From contig JAMXSV010000010.1 in the NCBI GenBank assembly GCA_027559495.1, positions 930,001-994,000 on the forward strand: DNA of 64,000 bases. The letters run 5' to 3'. Positions within the stretch are counted from its first letter, which is position 1. Each line of letters begins with the position of its first letter. Under the pieces are notes generated by a model. It searched no databases and had not been told where the DNA came from. It worked only from the letters and a program-made list of their open reading frames with translations. Of this stretch, positions 10,737 to 20,900 are shown piece after piece. This DNA comes from Aurifilum marmelostoma. Lineage: Eukaryota; Ascomycota; Sordariomycetes; Diaporthales; Cryphonectriaceae. A program made the position numbers and the translations under genes.

Positions 10737-11892
10737 TTAGTCAACGTCCTCATTAGGTTGGTAGATGTGACGACTCCTGGTAGGATCCTTGCGCATGGCC
10801 TGGCCCGAGCCTGTAAAACCAACTGTTGAAGGGTGGAAAACACACATATACAAGTCAGCATTTGATAATCTTTGTAGGGGGGACCACAGCGGTACATACC
10901 TCGCCCGTGCACGCCCTCTGGTGTCCGGAACATGCTGTCCTTCTTCTGCGCCTTGCCGAACTTGCTCTTGTTGTTGAACTCCTGCCACTTGTTCTTGCCC
11001 TTCTCGAGCTCCTTGGTCGCCTTGATCTTCTTGAACTTCTTGACAGGCTTCTCAGCACCGTCTGCGCCCTTGTCCTCCGCCTGCGGATACACACTGGGCG
11101 CGCTCGTCAAGACAATGCCATTGTTAGTGCTGGTCGCCGAACCGCCGGCACCTGGAAAGCCAGGTGCTGCAGCAGCAGCCGATGACGATGCCGGCGTCCC
11201 GGGCGTGACGGGGCTGGCAAGGCTACCGCCCGCGCCCGCAGACGTCCCATCGGCCTTGCGCTTGTTGGTAGCAGGCTTGATATCCCGCCCCCTCAGCGTC
11301 TCGACCGTGTCGTAGCTCTTGAACTTGACCGTGTAGATGGGCTGCGTGCTGCTCCCCGTGACCGCCGTGATCCGCGCCGGGTAGAAGCCCTTGTCACCCG
11401 ACACCCACTTGGCCAGGACGGTGTCGTTGACCGCATAGTTGACCTGTACCTCGGCAGCTGCACCCGCGGCGTTAGCCGCCTCGGTGCGCTCCTTCTCCTC
11501 CTGCACCTGCTTCTTGAACGCCGGGTGGTTCTCGCGGGACCACTTCTCGGGCTTAGCAGCCGGCGGCGACGGTAGTGGAGGGGGTGCTGCGGCAGCCTGG
11601 GCTTTCTGTGAGGGCCGCTGGCTGGCGGAGGGCGCTATATCGGCGATGGACTCGTTGATCATCTTGATCATCTCCTCGAGCTCAGTCCTGAGCCCGAGGA
11701 GCTCGGCGTTCTCCGGCTCATCGTGGAGGGACTGGGAGACAATGTCGAGCTGGTCATGGTGCAGGAGTTGTCAGTTGAAGTGGTTTTCACAAGGGAAATC
11801 AGGAGACAAAGGATCCAGGTTACGCAGCACAAACATACCTGCTCTTGGTACTGTTTCTTCTCCTCCTCGAGCTGTGACAGTTGCGTACTCAT
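10737..11892 (-). CDS. spf30: Tudor-domain splicing factor, Spf30/SMNDC1-like
   Basis: Three exons (11839-11892, 10900-11749, 10737-10822; introns 89 and 77 bp) encode 329 aa with all phases consistent. The N terminus (MSTQLSQLEEEKKQYQEQ, then LDIVSQSLHDEPENAELLGL) is helical, as in Spf30 proteins. A Tudor domain covers about residues 130-190 (VNYAVNDTVLAKWVSGDKGF followed by FYPARI and YTVKFKSYDTVETL). The C-terminal KNKWQEFNNKSKFGKAQKKD and SMFRTPEGVHGRVGFTGSGQ form the typical basic tail. Family members bind symmetrically dimethylated arginine on Sm proteins and support assembly of the U4/U6.U5 tri-snRNP in the nucleus. An Ala/Gly/Pro-rich linker in the centre is a fungal elaboration. The first exon is only 18 codons. 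Confidence 0.88.
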
Positions 11893-12665
11893 CTTGCGTT
11901 GATTCGAATCTTGGCACAGTGGTGGCAAAGAAAGTCTATGTGTGCTTGGTGATAAGCTCCAAGTCCGAACAGATGGTGTGGCTGACAGTGCTGTAATCAA
12001 AGCAGATGGGAGGCGGGGTTGTTGTTTAATCAGGAAGGAAAGTGTCGAGAAAGACGAAGCCGTCCAGTCCAGGTTGCTGCCGCCTCGGGCCTACTACTAC
12101 TAGATTGGACCCCTGTGGATGGACATGGTTGGCTTAGTAAGCGAAATGCATCTTATACTGGGACTATTCTAAGTAGTAATTAGTGCGTATATCTTCTTTG
12201 GCACCGCCCTTTTGGATCTTGCATAGCTTCTCCTCTTTTCTCTTCCTTCTCGGAAGATAGAGTCACACAGTTTAGAGCGGATATACGCATACTGCCTACG
12301 TGCAAGCAGGCAAAGGACGACAGTATCTTGACTTCAGGCTCTAAATGACTTGATGCGGAAATTAATACCTGACATAGACTGTCTCAGTGCATCTAAAAGA
12401 AGAAAGCAGTTATGGCATCATGATTGACAAAAAAGTAGTTGCAGTCTTGGTGGTGTGGTGTGCCCTTGCAATGCTGTGCCTGTACCTGTACCGTACCTAG
12501 AACGCCGTCACCGTCCAGCCTCGAGTCCCCCCGAGATACCTCAGAACCAAACAAGCTCACTCGCGACAGAAACGAGAGATACCCGCCGTGTACTCTTTCA
12601 ATGATGTGAAGAAAAAAAGAAAAAAAGTGAGCAAAAAAACAACTTATGCAACACAAATCACTGGC
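11893..12665. other. intergenic region between Spf30-like and TCO89-like genes
   Basis: Promoter and leader of the Spf30-like gene and 3' flank of the TCO89-like gene, both on the minus strand. No gene is visible. Confidence 0.5.
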
Positions 12666-14927
12666 CTAGTCCGCACTCGTGGCCAGATCCACCAGGTTCT
12701 TGTCCCACATACTCCTCAAGATGGCCTGGATGCCCTCGTCCTCCTCGCCGTTGACCAGGCTGGCCCCGCTCAGGCGGGACCCGGGCCCTTCGTGCATCCT
12801 AGCCGCCGCACCGCTGCCGCCGTCGTCGTCCGTGTCCAGGCTCGAGCCCGCCCCGCTGTGCCTAGTAGTCGAGTGCGATCGCCTGGGCGTCTCGGGCCGC
12901 CGGCCGTTCGTCGTCGCTGTCGCCCCCCCGGTGCCCACGGTCCCCGGCTCTCGGAAGCTCTGGCTCAGCCCAAAGTTCTGCAGCGAGCGCCGGCCCGACG
13001 ATGACGACGGTGGTGGCTGCCCGCCGCGCGGGATCCGCCTGGCCTTGTCGTTGCCGGGCAGCTGGGCGATGCGGGCCAGCGACCGGGCCACGGGGTTCTG
13101 GTACCGGCGCACGATGTTGTACTCGACGCCGGTGCGCTCGAGGAGCTTGTACACGCGCGGGTCCTGACTCTCGTAGCCAGCACCCCCGAGGAGCGGACCG
13201 GCCACCTCGGCGACCTCGGCCGCGAAACCGCCTATGCCCGAGTGCCGGTGGCGCACGGGCTCCATGGACGAGCTGGCGCGCTGGAGATTGATCTTCTGCT
13301 GGGTCCGGCTCTTTTCCGATCGGGCAGCAACGGGCCCTTCCTTTCTGGACCGGGCCGTGGTCGCTATGGCGCTCGTGATGCCCGTATCTTCCTCGTCTGT
13401 CAGCTCCTCGTCGTCCTGGTGTTGGTTCTGTTGCTGGCGGCGGCCACGGTGGTGGTGGTGGTGGTGGTGATGGTTGTCGTCGTCGTCATCTTCATTATGG
13501 TGATCGTCGTCATCATCATCATCCTCCTCCTCCTCCTCCTCCTCCTCCTCCTCCTCCGTGTGTACCTGTGTAGTCGCTGCAGACAGGCCTGTGTCCGCCG
13601 GGCCGCCGGGCAGACCTCCCATGGACTGGGGCCTCTTGCCCGCCCTGGCTGCCTCGGCGGCGGATGTGTAAAAGGAACCGCCGGAGCCGTGCGACGTGAT
13701 GAAGCGCGACGTGACCTCGTCCACGCCGTTGCTGCCCGCCACGCCCTGGGGCTGGGCCGACATCACAGACAGGGTGCTCGTCGAGTGCCTGCTGTCGGGA
13801 GAGGCGGCCTTGGCCAGGGCTGTCATGTTGGACATGCTGGTGGTGGCGCTGTGCGACGGGGTGCGCTGGAGCAGCCTCGAGGTGAGGTTCCTGCTGTGCT
13901 GGGTGGTGGGGTCGAACAGGAGCCTCTGGGGCTCGGCTAGGGGCGTGGGCTCCTCGTCTCCGTTGTTCTTGTCGTCGTCATCCTCTGCCGCGGCGGCGGC
14001 GGCGCTGTTGCTGCTGCTGCCGCTGCTGCCGCCCCTGCTGCCGCCACCGGGGTGTGGCACGGGGCTGCCCTGGGCATGCGCCGAGGACTGGCCGCTGGTG
14101 ATGACGGAGCCACGGCGCGACAGGTACGGGGAGGCGGAACTGCTGGCGTCGACCCACTCCTCGACGTCGTCCTCGTCGTCTTCTTGTTCGAACTGGCCGT
14201 CGGTGCCGATGTCGAAGTGGACGGCGGACCGGGAGGGCTTGAGCTTGCCGACCGTCTTCTCGGAGGAGGAGCGCTTGAGCTGGGCGGAGGACTTGCTCCG
14301 CCTGCCGACCTCGACGTGGGACTTGTTGCGCTTGAGGGTGGTCTGGGAGGCGTTCTTCTTGAGGTTCGTGCCCGAGGGGTTGCGCGACAGCCTCAGCTCG
14401 GAGGAGTGGGCCGAGTGCTTGCGCTGGTGGTGGGGGTGGCCGTGCTGGTGGGTGCTGCTGTTGTGGTGGTTGTTATTGTTATTGTTGTTGAGGTTAGATG
14501 CGGAAGAGGAGGACGAGGTCAGCCCGAGGGCGGCAGCGGCGGCGGTGGCGGCGTTTGCGTTTGTGTTGAGGATGGTGCCACGGTCGGGCGAGGGTGAGGT
14601 GAGACGGCGCTGGAGCTTGGTGGAGGAGGCGTTCTGCTTGGACAGGCCTTTGGAGGAGGGGACTCTTGCGTGCATTCGGCCACCTGTACCTCCCCCCACA
14701 TGGTGCCTCTGCTGGTGTTTCCTGTGCTGCTGCTGGTGCGGCGGATGATGATGGTGATGATGGGCCTGCTCCTTGTGCTGTGTTTGCTGCTGCTGCTGCT
14801 GCTGATTGTTATGAGAGCGCTGTGTCTGGTCGCTAGCCAATGAATCGGTGTCGCGGCCAGAAGGAGGCCGTTTTGATTGGCCGGCGGAGGGTGACATGCT
14901 GTCTGCTTGTTCCCTATCCCTCGCCAT
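12666..14927 (-). CDS. TORC1 subunit TCO89-like protein
   Basis: Single exon, 753 aa, ATG at 14927. The protein is mostly low complexity: Gln and His runs near residues 40-75, Asn/His runs near 155-170, Ser runs, and a compound Glu/Asp/His tract near 460-510. Islands of conserved-looking sequence remain: NASQTTLKRNKSHVEVGRRS, SRSAVHFDIG, EEWVDASSSASPYLSRRGS, VEYNIVRRYQNPVARSLARI and the C-terminal ILRSMWDKNLVDLATSAD. These are the islands I associate with the fungal TCO89 domain, a non-essential TORC1 subunit on the vacuole membrane that functions in nutrient and stress signalling. The call rests on these motifs only. Ser/Arg motifs (RRGS, RRSLQ) suggest phosphorylation sites (inference). Confidence 0.72.
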   Translation of the reverse strand: MARDREQADSMSPSAGQSKRPPSGRDTDSLASDQTQRSHNNQQQQQQQTQHKEQAHHHHHHPPHQQQHRKHQQRHHVGGGTGGRMHARVPSSKGLSKQNASSTKLQRRLTSPSPDRGTILNTNANAATAAAAALGLTSSSSSASNLNNNNNNNHHNSSTHQHGHPHHQRKHSAHSSELRLSRNPSGTNLKKNASQTTLKRNKSHVEVGRRSKSSAQLKRSSSEKTVGKLKPSRSAVHFDIGTDGQFEQEDDEDDVEEWVDASSSASPYLSRRGSVITSGQSSAHAQGSPVPHPGGGSRGGSSGSSSNSAAAAAAEDDDDKNNGDEEPTPLAEPQRLLFDPTTQHSRNLTSRLLQRTPSHSATTSMSNMTALAKAASPDSRHSTSTLSVMSAQPQGVAGSNGVDEVTSRFITSHGSGGSFYTSAAEAARAGKRPQSMGGLPGGPADTGLSAATTQVHTEEEEEEEEEEEDDDDDDDHHNEDDDDDNHHHHHHHHRGRRQQQNQHQDDEELTDEEDTGITSAIATTARSRKEGPVAARSEKSRTQQKINLQRASSSMEPVRHRHSGIGGFAAEVAEVAGPLLGGAGYESQDPRVYKLLERTGVEYNIVRRYQNPVARSLARIAQLPGNDKARRIPRGGQPPPSSSSGRRSLQNFGLSQSFREPGTVGTGGATATTNGRRPETPRRSHSTTRHSGAGSSLDTDDDGGSGAAARMHEGPGSRLSGASLVNGEEDEGIQAILRSMWDKNLVDLATSAD
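13441..13560. repeat. compound triplet repeats encoding Glu/Asp/His runs
   Basis: Adjacent GTG/CAC, GTC/GAC, ATC/GAT and CTC/GAG triplet runs inside the TCO89-like gene. On the coding strand they encode Glu runs, then Asp runs, then a run of eight His with interspersed Asp. Confidence 0.9.
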
Positions 14928-15058
14928 GGTTGCCTTTTCCTTGCCGTCTTTTTCGCCCCCCCCTCGCCTTTCAAGGGATAGTCCGGCCTTCAGACAGGTG
15001 ACAAACGGGGCGTACTACCTTGTCGACTTCGTTCCCTCTTCCTCCCTTCCACCGAGCC

Positions 15059-15081
15059 TTTTTTTTTTTTTTTTTTTTTTT
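15059..15081. repeat. T23 homopolymer
   Basis: Uninterrupted T run about 130 bases upstream of the TCO89-like start codon. On that gene's strand it reads as poly(A), a common nucleosome-excluding promoter element. Its length could also be unreliable in the assembly. Confidence 0.95.
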
Positions 15082-15940
15082 GGTAGCGTGGGGGTCTGGT
15101 CAGACCTGGCGCCTTTTGGGAAGACAAGGTCTCAAGCTCTGGTTCCGTCGGGGTCTGTGTGTGAGACAACAAGAAAGTCGTGTCCAGGTAAGAAAGATGC
15201 GAGTGGGCTGGCCCTGGATTGGATATCAATTGGGACTGAGGAGATGGGCCCAGAGGTTCGGGTCGCAAATCCCTCTCTCTTCTTTTCTCGTTCCGGAATC
15301 TCGGTTTGATAGCGATCAAGGCCCGGCCTTTTATTAATTTTCTTTAATTTGGACCTCTGACTCAACTCTCTTGTCCTGCTTTGCTCGGGGCGGAGAAAGA
15401 AACCGAGAGGGAAAATTATCCGTGCTGGATGGAGGATGGAATGAGTAGAAGGGAGAATTGGGCCTCGATTGGGATTGGCCTGTCTGTACGGCCAGCGCCT
15501 GAGTGACTTGTCTGCACACACGCGCGCGACGAGGTGGATGGACGTCGACGTGCCACGTCAAAGCAAGGAAAGATCGAAAGAGAGAGAAGGAAAAAGAAAA
15601 CTGGTCCAATTGCCAGCGACACACAAGAGTCGGTCACCTGTAGTAGGCATCAATGCGACAAAAAGCGACCAGCAGCTGCTGCGGGTGAGGTCGATTCTCT
15701 TTTCGGCCGTCGACGGCTACTGCACTTTCGTCATTCTGCGCAGGATAGCGGTTCCCCTATCTAGCGACAGGCAGATGAAAGCAGATAAAATACTACCGTG
15801 CCAGGCGTGCCTAGCTTCTCAGCACCACTGTGGCAGAGTGGCTGAGTGGGTAAAGTGCTGGGTCAAACCTACTGTGTACCTAAAGGGCGCCCACCCACAG
15901 CACTGTCCCACATCAGGTAAGGTACGGCAGGCACACATGG

Positions 15941-15951
15941 CCCCCCCCCCC
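15941..15951. repeat. C11 homopolymer
   Basis: Eleven consecutive C on the plus strand in intergenic sequence, about 40 bases downstream of the tRNA-like motif. Confidence 0.95.
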
Positions 15952-16456
15952 TTCGGTGCACCATCGGAACCCCCTCCAATATCCTACTATTCCCATTTCG
16001 TCGTATTTCCCTCTTGCTCCCTGTCTAACCCAATCTGGGTCAACACTTCTGCCGGCATCAACATGTACATGGTGGACAGCAGAATATTCCGGCCAGGGCA
16101 TCAAGAGCAAGGCGCTATTGCTCTATATAATAGTGAAGGGTTACAAATAGGACCTGCGATTTTCCTTTTTTCCTTATTTCCAAATATTAAAAGCTACTGA
16201 TTCAGCAGCCCAAGCCTAAACAGTGAACGACCATATGTTTAGTATAAATTAGTGACTGTGGATGAGCGTTCCGTACTTGGATGTACTTCTACCAGCATGT
16301 GATGATGGACCGGTGCATTTGGGCCCTAAACTAACATTCAAGTCGGTCTGTAGGGAGGATTGAAAAACCTGCCATACTTACAAAAGAAACCAAAACCAAC
16401 TTCACCTTTCTCTGAATTCCTCCAGGCACACCTATACCGACCCATCATCAACCACC

Positions 16457-17421
16457 ATGGCGCCGAAAAGAGCCCAGGACTCGTCCAAGCCTGAAGACCT
16501 ACAAATCCCTTTCACAACTCCTAGGAAGCTTTACAACCTGCTGGATCGCATCTTGGATGAAGATGTTGTAACCGTAACGAGTACGTCATTGTCTAGAAGG
16601 GAATTAAACCACCCCCACATCCCCCAAGAAAGAAACAAAAAGAAATCTGTAACATGATCCTCATTTCTCTATTCTTATATGTATGTCCGTCTTTAGACGT
16701 TACCCTACAGGACTACAACGCAATCGATCGGTACATCCGGGGAAGTCGCCGTCGCAGATGGCGGTTCCGACGATACTACGCCGGCACAAAGACCCTCAGA
16801 ATCATCCTCCCGACGTTCATGCACGAGATGCTCCATGCCAAGCTGCTCCACGAATACTTCAGGCTAATCATACTAAAGGGTCTCTTCGACAGCTGGGAAG
16901 CATGGGGCGCGCCGACATTCTCCTCTGGTGACGACAGAGGGGAGGGCGATTCGACAGGCTGTCCACTGCTGTCTCCAGACTCGTTCGAGGACTGGCCGGC
17001 GCTGGTCATCGAGGCAGGAGACTATCAATCCCTGGAGCAGCTCAGACAGGATGTGCCCTGGTGGTTTGCGGCCTCCGACTGCGCCGTCAAGATCGTGCTG
17101 ATTGCCAAGGCCGACCGCTCACACCCTCGCGTCGTCATTGAGCAGTACCAAGCACAACCGCCAGACACCCCTCGACGGGGGGCAACGACAACTCGGGCTT
17201 TTACGGCACGGAAGCAGACGCCGGTGCTGAAACAAAGCATCACCATCACGCAGAATGACGAGACTGACCCGCCAACATACAATGTCGCCGGCGGTCCCTT
17301 GGTCTTGAGCTTTGCCCTCCTTTTCCTCCGGGACCCGGGCCCAGGTGAACAGGACTTCGTCATCAGTGTGCCAAGTCTGCAAGCTTACGCAGAAAGGCTG
17401 TGGCAGGTAATGCGGATGTAG
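16457..17421 (+). CDS. unrecognised fungal protein, 282 aa
   Basis: Two exons (16457-16580 and 16697-17421; intron 116 bp, donor GTACGT, acceptor TTTAG) join in phase to give 282 aa. The N terminus is basic (MAPKRAQDSSKPEDLQIPFT). The centre has RYIRGSRRRRWRFRRYYAG and then a block WPALVIEAGDYQSLEQLRQD followed by VPWWFAASDCAVKIVLIAK. This block resembles a recurrent group of fungal hypothetical proteins with a hydrophobic-Glu-Gly strand and a later Val-Lys-Ile strand, an arrangement also seen in PD-(D/E)XK nuclease-like folds. That link is only a guess. No signal peptide or membrane segment is visible. It is convergent with the glucan synthase gene. Confidence 0.7.
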
Positions 17422-17996
17422 ACGCCTCGTAAGCTTCTGCCGACGGTGGCCAGGGACGAGGTGGAGTCAAGTGATGAAGTCGGCGTCGCTTGGGGTGGAC
17501 TCGCCCTGTAGATCTTTACGGCCGGTATTTGCTCCATTCAGCTGGCAGCAAGTGGCAAACACAATCAACATTTATCCTCCAAAGGCTCTTGTGTTTGCTA
17601 ACGTGCGGTGTATTTGGTATCTCGTGTGCAGTATAATATAATAGTTCATATAGCCTCCCAAAGTAATCCGAGAGCAACGAAGCGCCTCTTCCTCCCCCCT
17701 CATTGATCCACCGTTACAAGTATACCACAGGCTATATATGTATATGCAACATGTGCAAATCTTTTTATCTATAATCCATATCCAAGAATTCAAGAAAAGA
17801 GGAGGAAACAAGACGCAGGGATAGTCAGACGCATTCATGCCAAATAAAGAGATACAGGGAAGAAAAGGGAAAGGAAAAGAAAAAAAAAACGCCCTGGTGA
17901 CCTTCGCTGATGCCAGTAACGGGTAGAGGCCCCATAAAAAAAAGGTTGGTTTAGCAATAGACAAGACCCCGAGAAGAGAAAAATAAGAGATTCCTT
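17422..17996. other. convergent 3' intergenic region
   Basis: Between the 3' ends of the 282-aa gene (+) and the glucan synthase (-). AT-richer than the genes, with A-rich runs near 17880. No gene visible. Confidence 0.5.
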
Positions 17997-20900
17997 TTAA
18001 GGCTTAGCGACCTGTTCCTTGCGGAAGAACTTGAAGTACCCAAAGGGAATGACGAGCTGGAACGCAAGGCAGATCCAGAACCACTTCTGGGCCGCGCCGG
18101 GGAGGGCGCCCTGGCTGAAGTCGGGGAAGGTGGTGTTGGGATCGAGGCGGTTAGGGCTGGTGGCCCTGGCCAGCATCGTGACGGCGGCGCCGACGGCCTG
18201 GGTGCCGATGAGCACGGCGAGGACGTGCTGCCTGGTCAGGGTGGCGAGCAGCATCATGCCCAGGCCCACGCCCTGGATGGCGTCGAGGAGGCCGAGCCAC
18301 AGCCACAGGCAGCGCGAGAGAACGGCTGAGGCCAGGCCGGAGCTGAACCAGGGGACGTACCAGCCGATGCCGGAGCAGCCCCAGAGCATCTGGGCCCAGC
18401 GCGGGGCGCCGAGGCCGATGGCGAAGATGGGCAGGAGCCAGGTGTGCTCGTCCGAGAAGAGGCTGAAGACCCAGAGGATGATGCTCCACAGACCAACAAA
18501 GAAGCCCAGGGCCAGGACGGCCGCGGCCCAGGCCGGGAGGTACTGGCTGTCGAACAGAAACTCCCAGTTGCGGCCGTAGGGGGCCGACAGCCAGTAGTTC
18601 TGGATGATGATGGCGACAAAGAACCAGGGCACGAGCTTCCTGTGGAGCAGGGAGATGTAGAGACCGGGGATGGACTCGGGCGACTGGCGGTAGTAGTCGG
18701 GGAGGCCGAGGAAGAGGACGATGCCGATGGCCCAGAAGATGACGGCGAGGGGCACGCAGACCACGAGGCCAAGAGGAATGTCGCTGGTGCCGATATTCCC
18801 AGTGATTGTGGCCTCAGACTGCGCGACAAGAGATCCCCAGTACCAGAGCATAAGGGTGTAGACCTGGGCCAGACCGGCGACAGAGATGGCCCGCAGGACC
18901 CATGACTTGGTCGGAGAGCCACCTACGTTGGGAAAGTTTTGTCAGTATCATCTACTCTTGGAAACAAGGAGATAAAGAGAGTCCAGGCATGATAAGAGCT
19001 TACCCTCGTCACCAAAGTTCAGAGCAAACATCACCCCACCGCTGCTGGCGCCGACCGCGTAGAGCACGGTAGCAATCAGCGAGACGGTATCTTGTGTTTC
19101 GCCGTCATTGATGAAGCCTGTGATGCCCATGATGGCAAAGGCCAGGCCAAAGAAGGCCCAGGGCAGGGTGATGCTGTATAGAGACTTGAAGTTGCGGATC
19201 ATGAGCCACCACATGATGGACGTGGCCAGGTAGACGGAGCCGATGATGTACAGCTTGTTGGTGGTCTGCGAGACCTCGCCTGTGAGCAGGGTGATCTGGT
19301 ACGAGTTGACAGACAGGATCTGGCCGAGGGCCATCATGAAGGCGTAGATGGGCCAGTCTCCAATGCGGATGGAAAGGATCCTGGTTGAGAGCATATCTTG
19401 TTAGAAATCATGCCACAAAGATGGATCCACAGAAAACCGGGGGGGGGGGGGGTATAATCAAGGTCAGACAACTCACTTTCTCAACCCCGTGGGCGCCTTG
19501 TAGCCGGAGCCCAACAAGAATTCATCGTCTACGTCTAGTTCGCGCGGTGAGTCGGCTTCCGTGCTCATATACGTATTGATACTGTGGGGGAGTAATACTG
19601 CGATGCCTAGGACGGCCCCTGCTGACGATGGACGAGTTCCTGTTCTTGCCATCCCTGCTCTCGGGCCGTCTGCCCATCGGGCTGCGCGTGCGGCTGGCGT
19701 CACGGCTGTCGATGCCCAGCTTGGCGTTGCGGTACCGCTTGAACCACTCCTTCTCGCTCTTCTTGAGGAACTCCTCGATGCAGAGATCCGTGTGCGAGTT
19801 CTTGGCCGTGATGCCGTCCAGCATCTCCTGGAACTCGGCATAGAACTCCCCGTTGGCGTCAGTAAAGGACAGGTCGACCTTCTGCAGCTTCATGTCGTGC
19901 CGCTCGCCCACCACGTCGCTGAGGGAGAGCTGGCTGCCGCGGTTGCCCTGCTGGTAGAAGCTGGGTTTGGGCAGCGCAAGCCCCGTCATCGGGTCGCTGA
20001 AGTCGGTGGCTGTCGAGACAGGGCGCGGCGACATGGGCCCGCCGTCCTGCTGGGCGCGCATGGCAAAGCTGTCGAAGGACGCGACACTGGAGTGCGAGCC
20101 AGGCTCCAGGCTCGTCCAGGGGAACTTGGGGGTCATGAGGCCCGGAGAGCCGAGCGCGCTGAGGTTGCTAGCCGACGAGAGGCGGCTCTGGGCTGTGGCG
20201 AAGCCCGGCGAGGGCAGGCCGTTGGGGGAGGTGGCCTGGAGGTCGGGCGAGGCGTGCTGCAGCAGAGAGCTGCTGACCATGTTCGGCGACGAGATCTCGA
20301 CCTTGAAGCCGGGCGTGGATGGTCTGGAGGCGCCAGGTGTGTCGGGCCCGGTGCCAGAGTCGTTGGCGTAGGTGTTGAGCGAGAGCATGGACTTGCTCAC
20401 AAAGAGGTGCTTCTTCTTGGTCGCCTCCTTGTGCGAGATGCGGATCGACTCGTCGTAGAGGTTGTCGATCTGCTGCACCCACTGCTTGACGGGGAACCGC
20501 TGCTTGGCGGACCACGCACGCATGAGCGCACGCTTCTGTTTCTTGGACTCGAGGGCCTCCTTCAGCGAGTGCCTGAACTGGTCGAGCAGATGGGCGGGCG
20601 TCATGGACTCGACCGTGTACCACCAGCCTGGCATCTGTCCCAGGCCTCCCACTCTGGCGCCGACACCCAGGGCACCTTTCCTTCCGAACTCGACAGCGAC
20701 CAGGCCAAAAGGCTCATCACGAGACGGGATCAGGGCGAACTCGGCACCGCTGAAGATGTAGGGCGGAAGCTGCGTGAACTCGGGCTTGGAAAACACCCTC
20801 TTGGGGTACTTGTCCATCAGCTTGGCGAGCTTCAGGGCGGCAAACTTTCCGTATAGATCGATGACGGGGCCGACACAGATAAGCTGTGTCTTGGGGTACT

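Larger units (their letters stand above)
14928..16456. other. divergent intergenic region with T23, a tRNA-like motif and C11
   Basis: Lies between the TCO89-like gene (-) and an unrecognised gene (+). It holds a T23 run (15059-15081), a segment with a polymerase III box-A-like match (15834-15903, see findings) and a C11 run (15941-15951). The frame at 15469-16200 starts at TTG and has no protein-like composition. Confidence 0.55.

Noticed and set aside
13242..13940. 232-codon plus-strand frame with long Val and Leu runs
   Set aside because: The runs are the antisense reading of the Glu/Asp/His repeats in the TCO89-like gene and do not form a plausible membrane protein.
15469..16200. 243-codon open frame on the plus strand
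   Set aside because: It starts at TTG, is crossed by homopolymer runs and carries no conserved-looking segment.
19561..20856. 431-codon frame antisense to the glucan synthase
   Set aside because: It is the mirror of a GC-rich real coding frame; its Gly/Arg/Val/Leu-heavy composition is typical of shadow frames.
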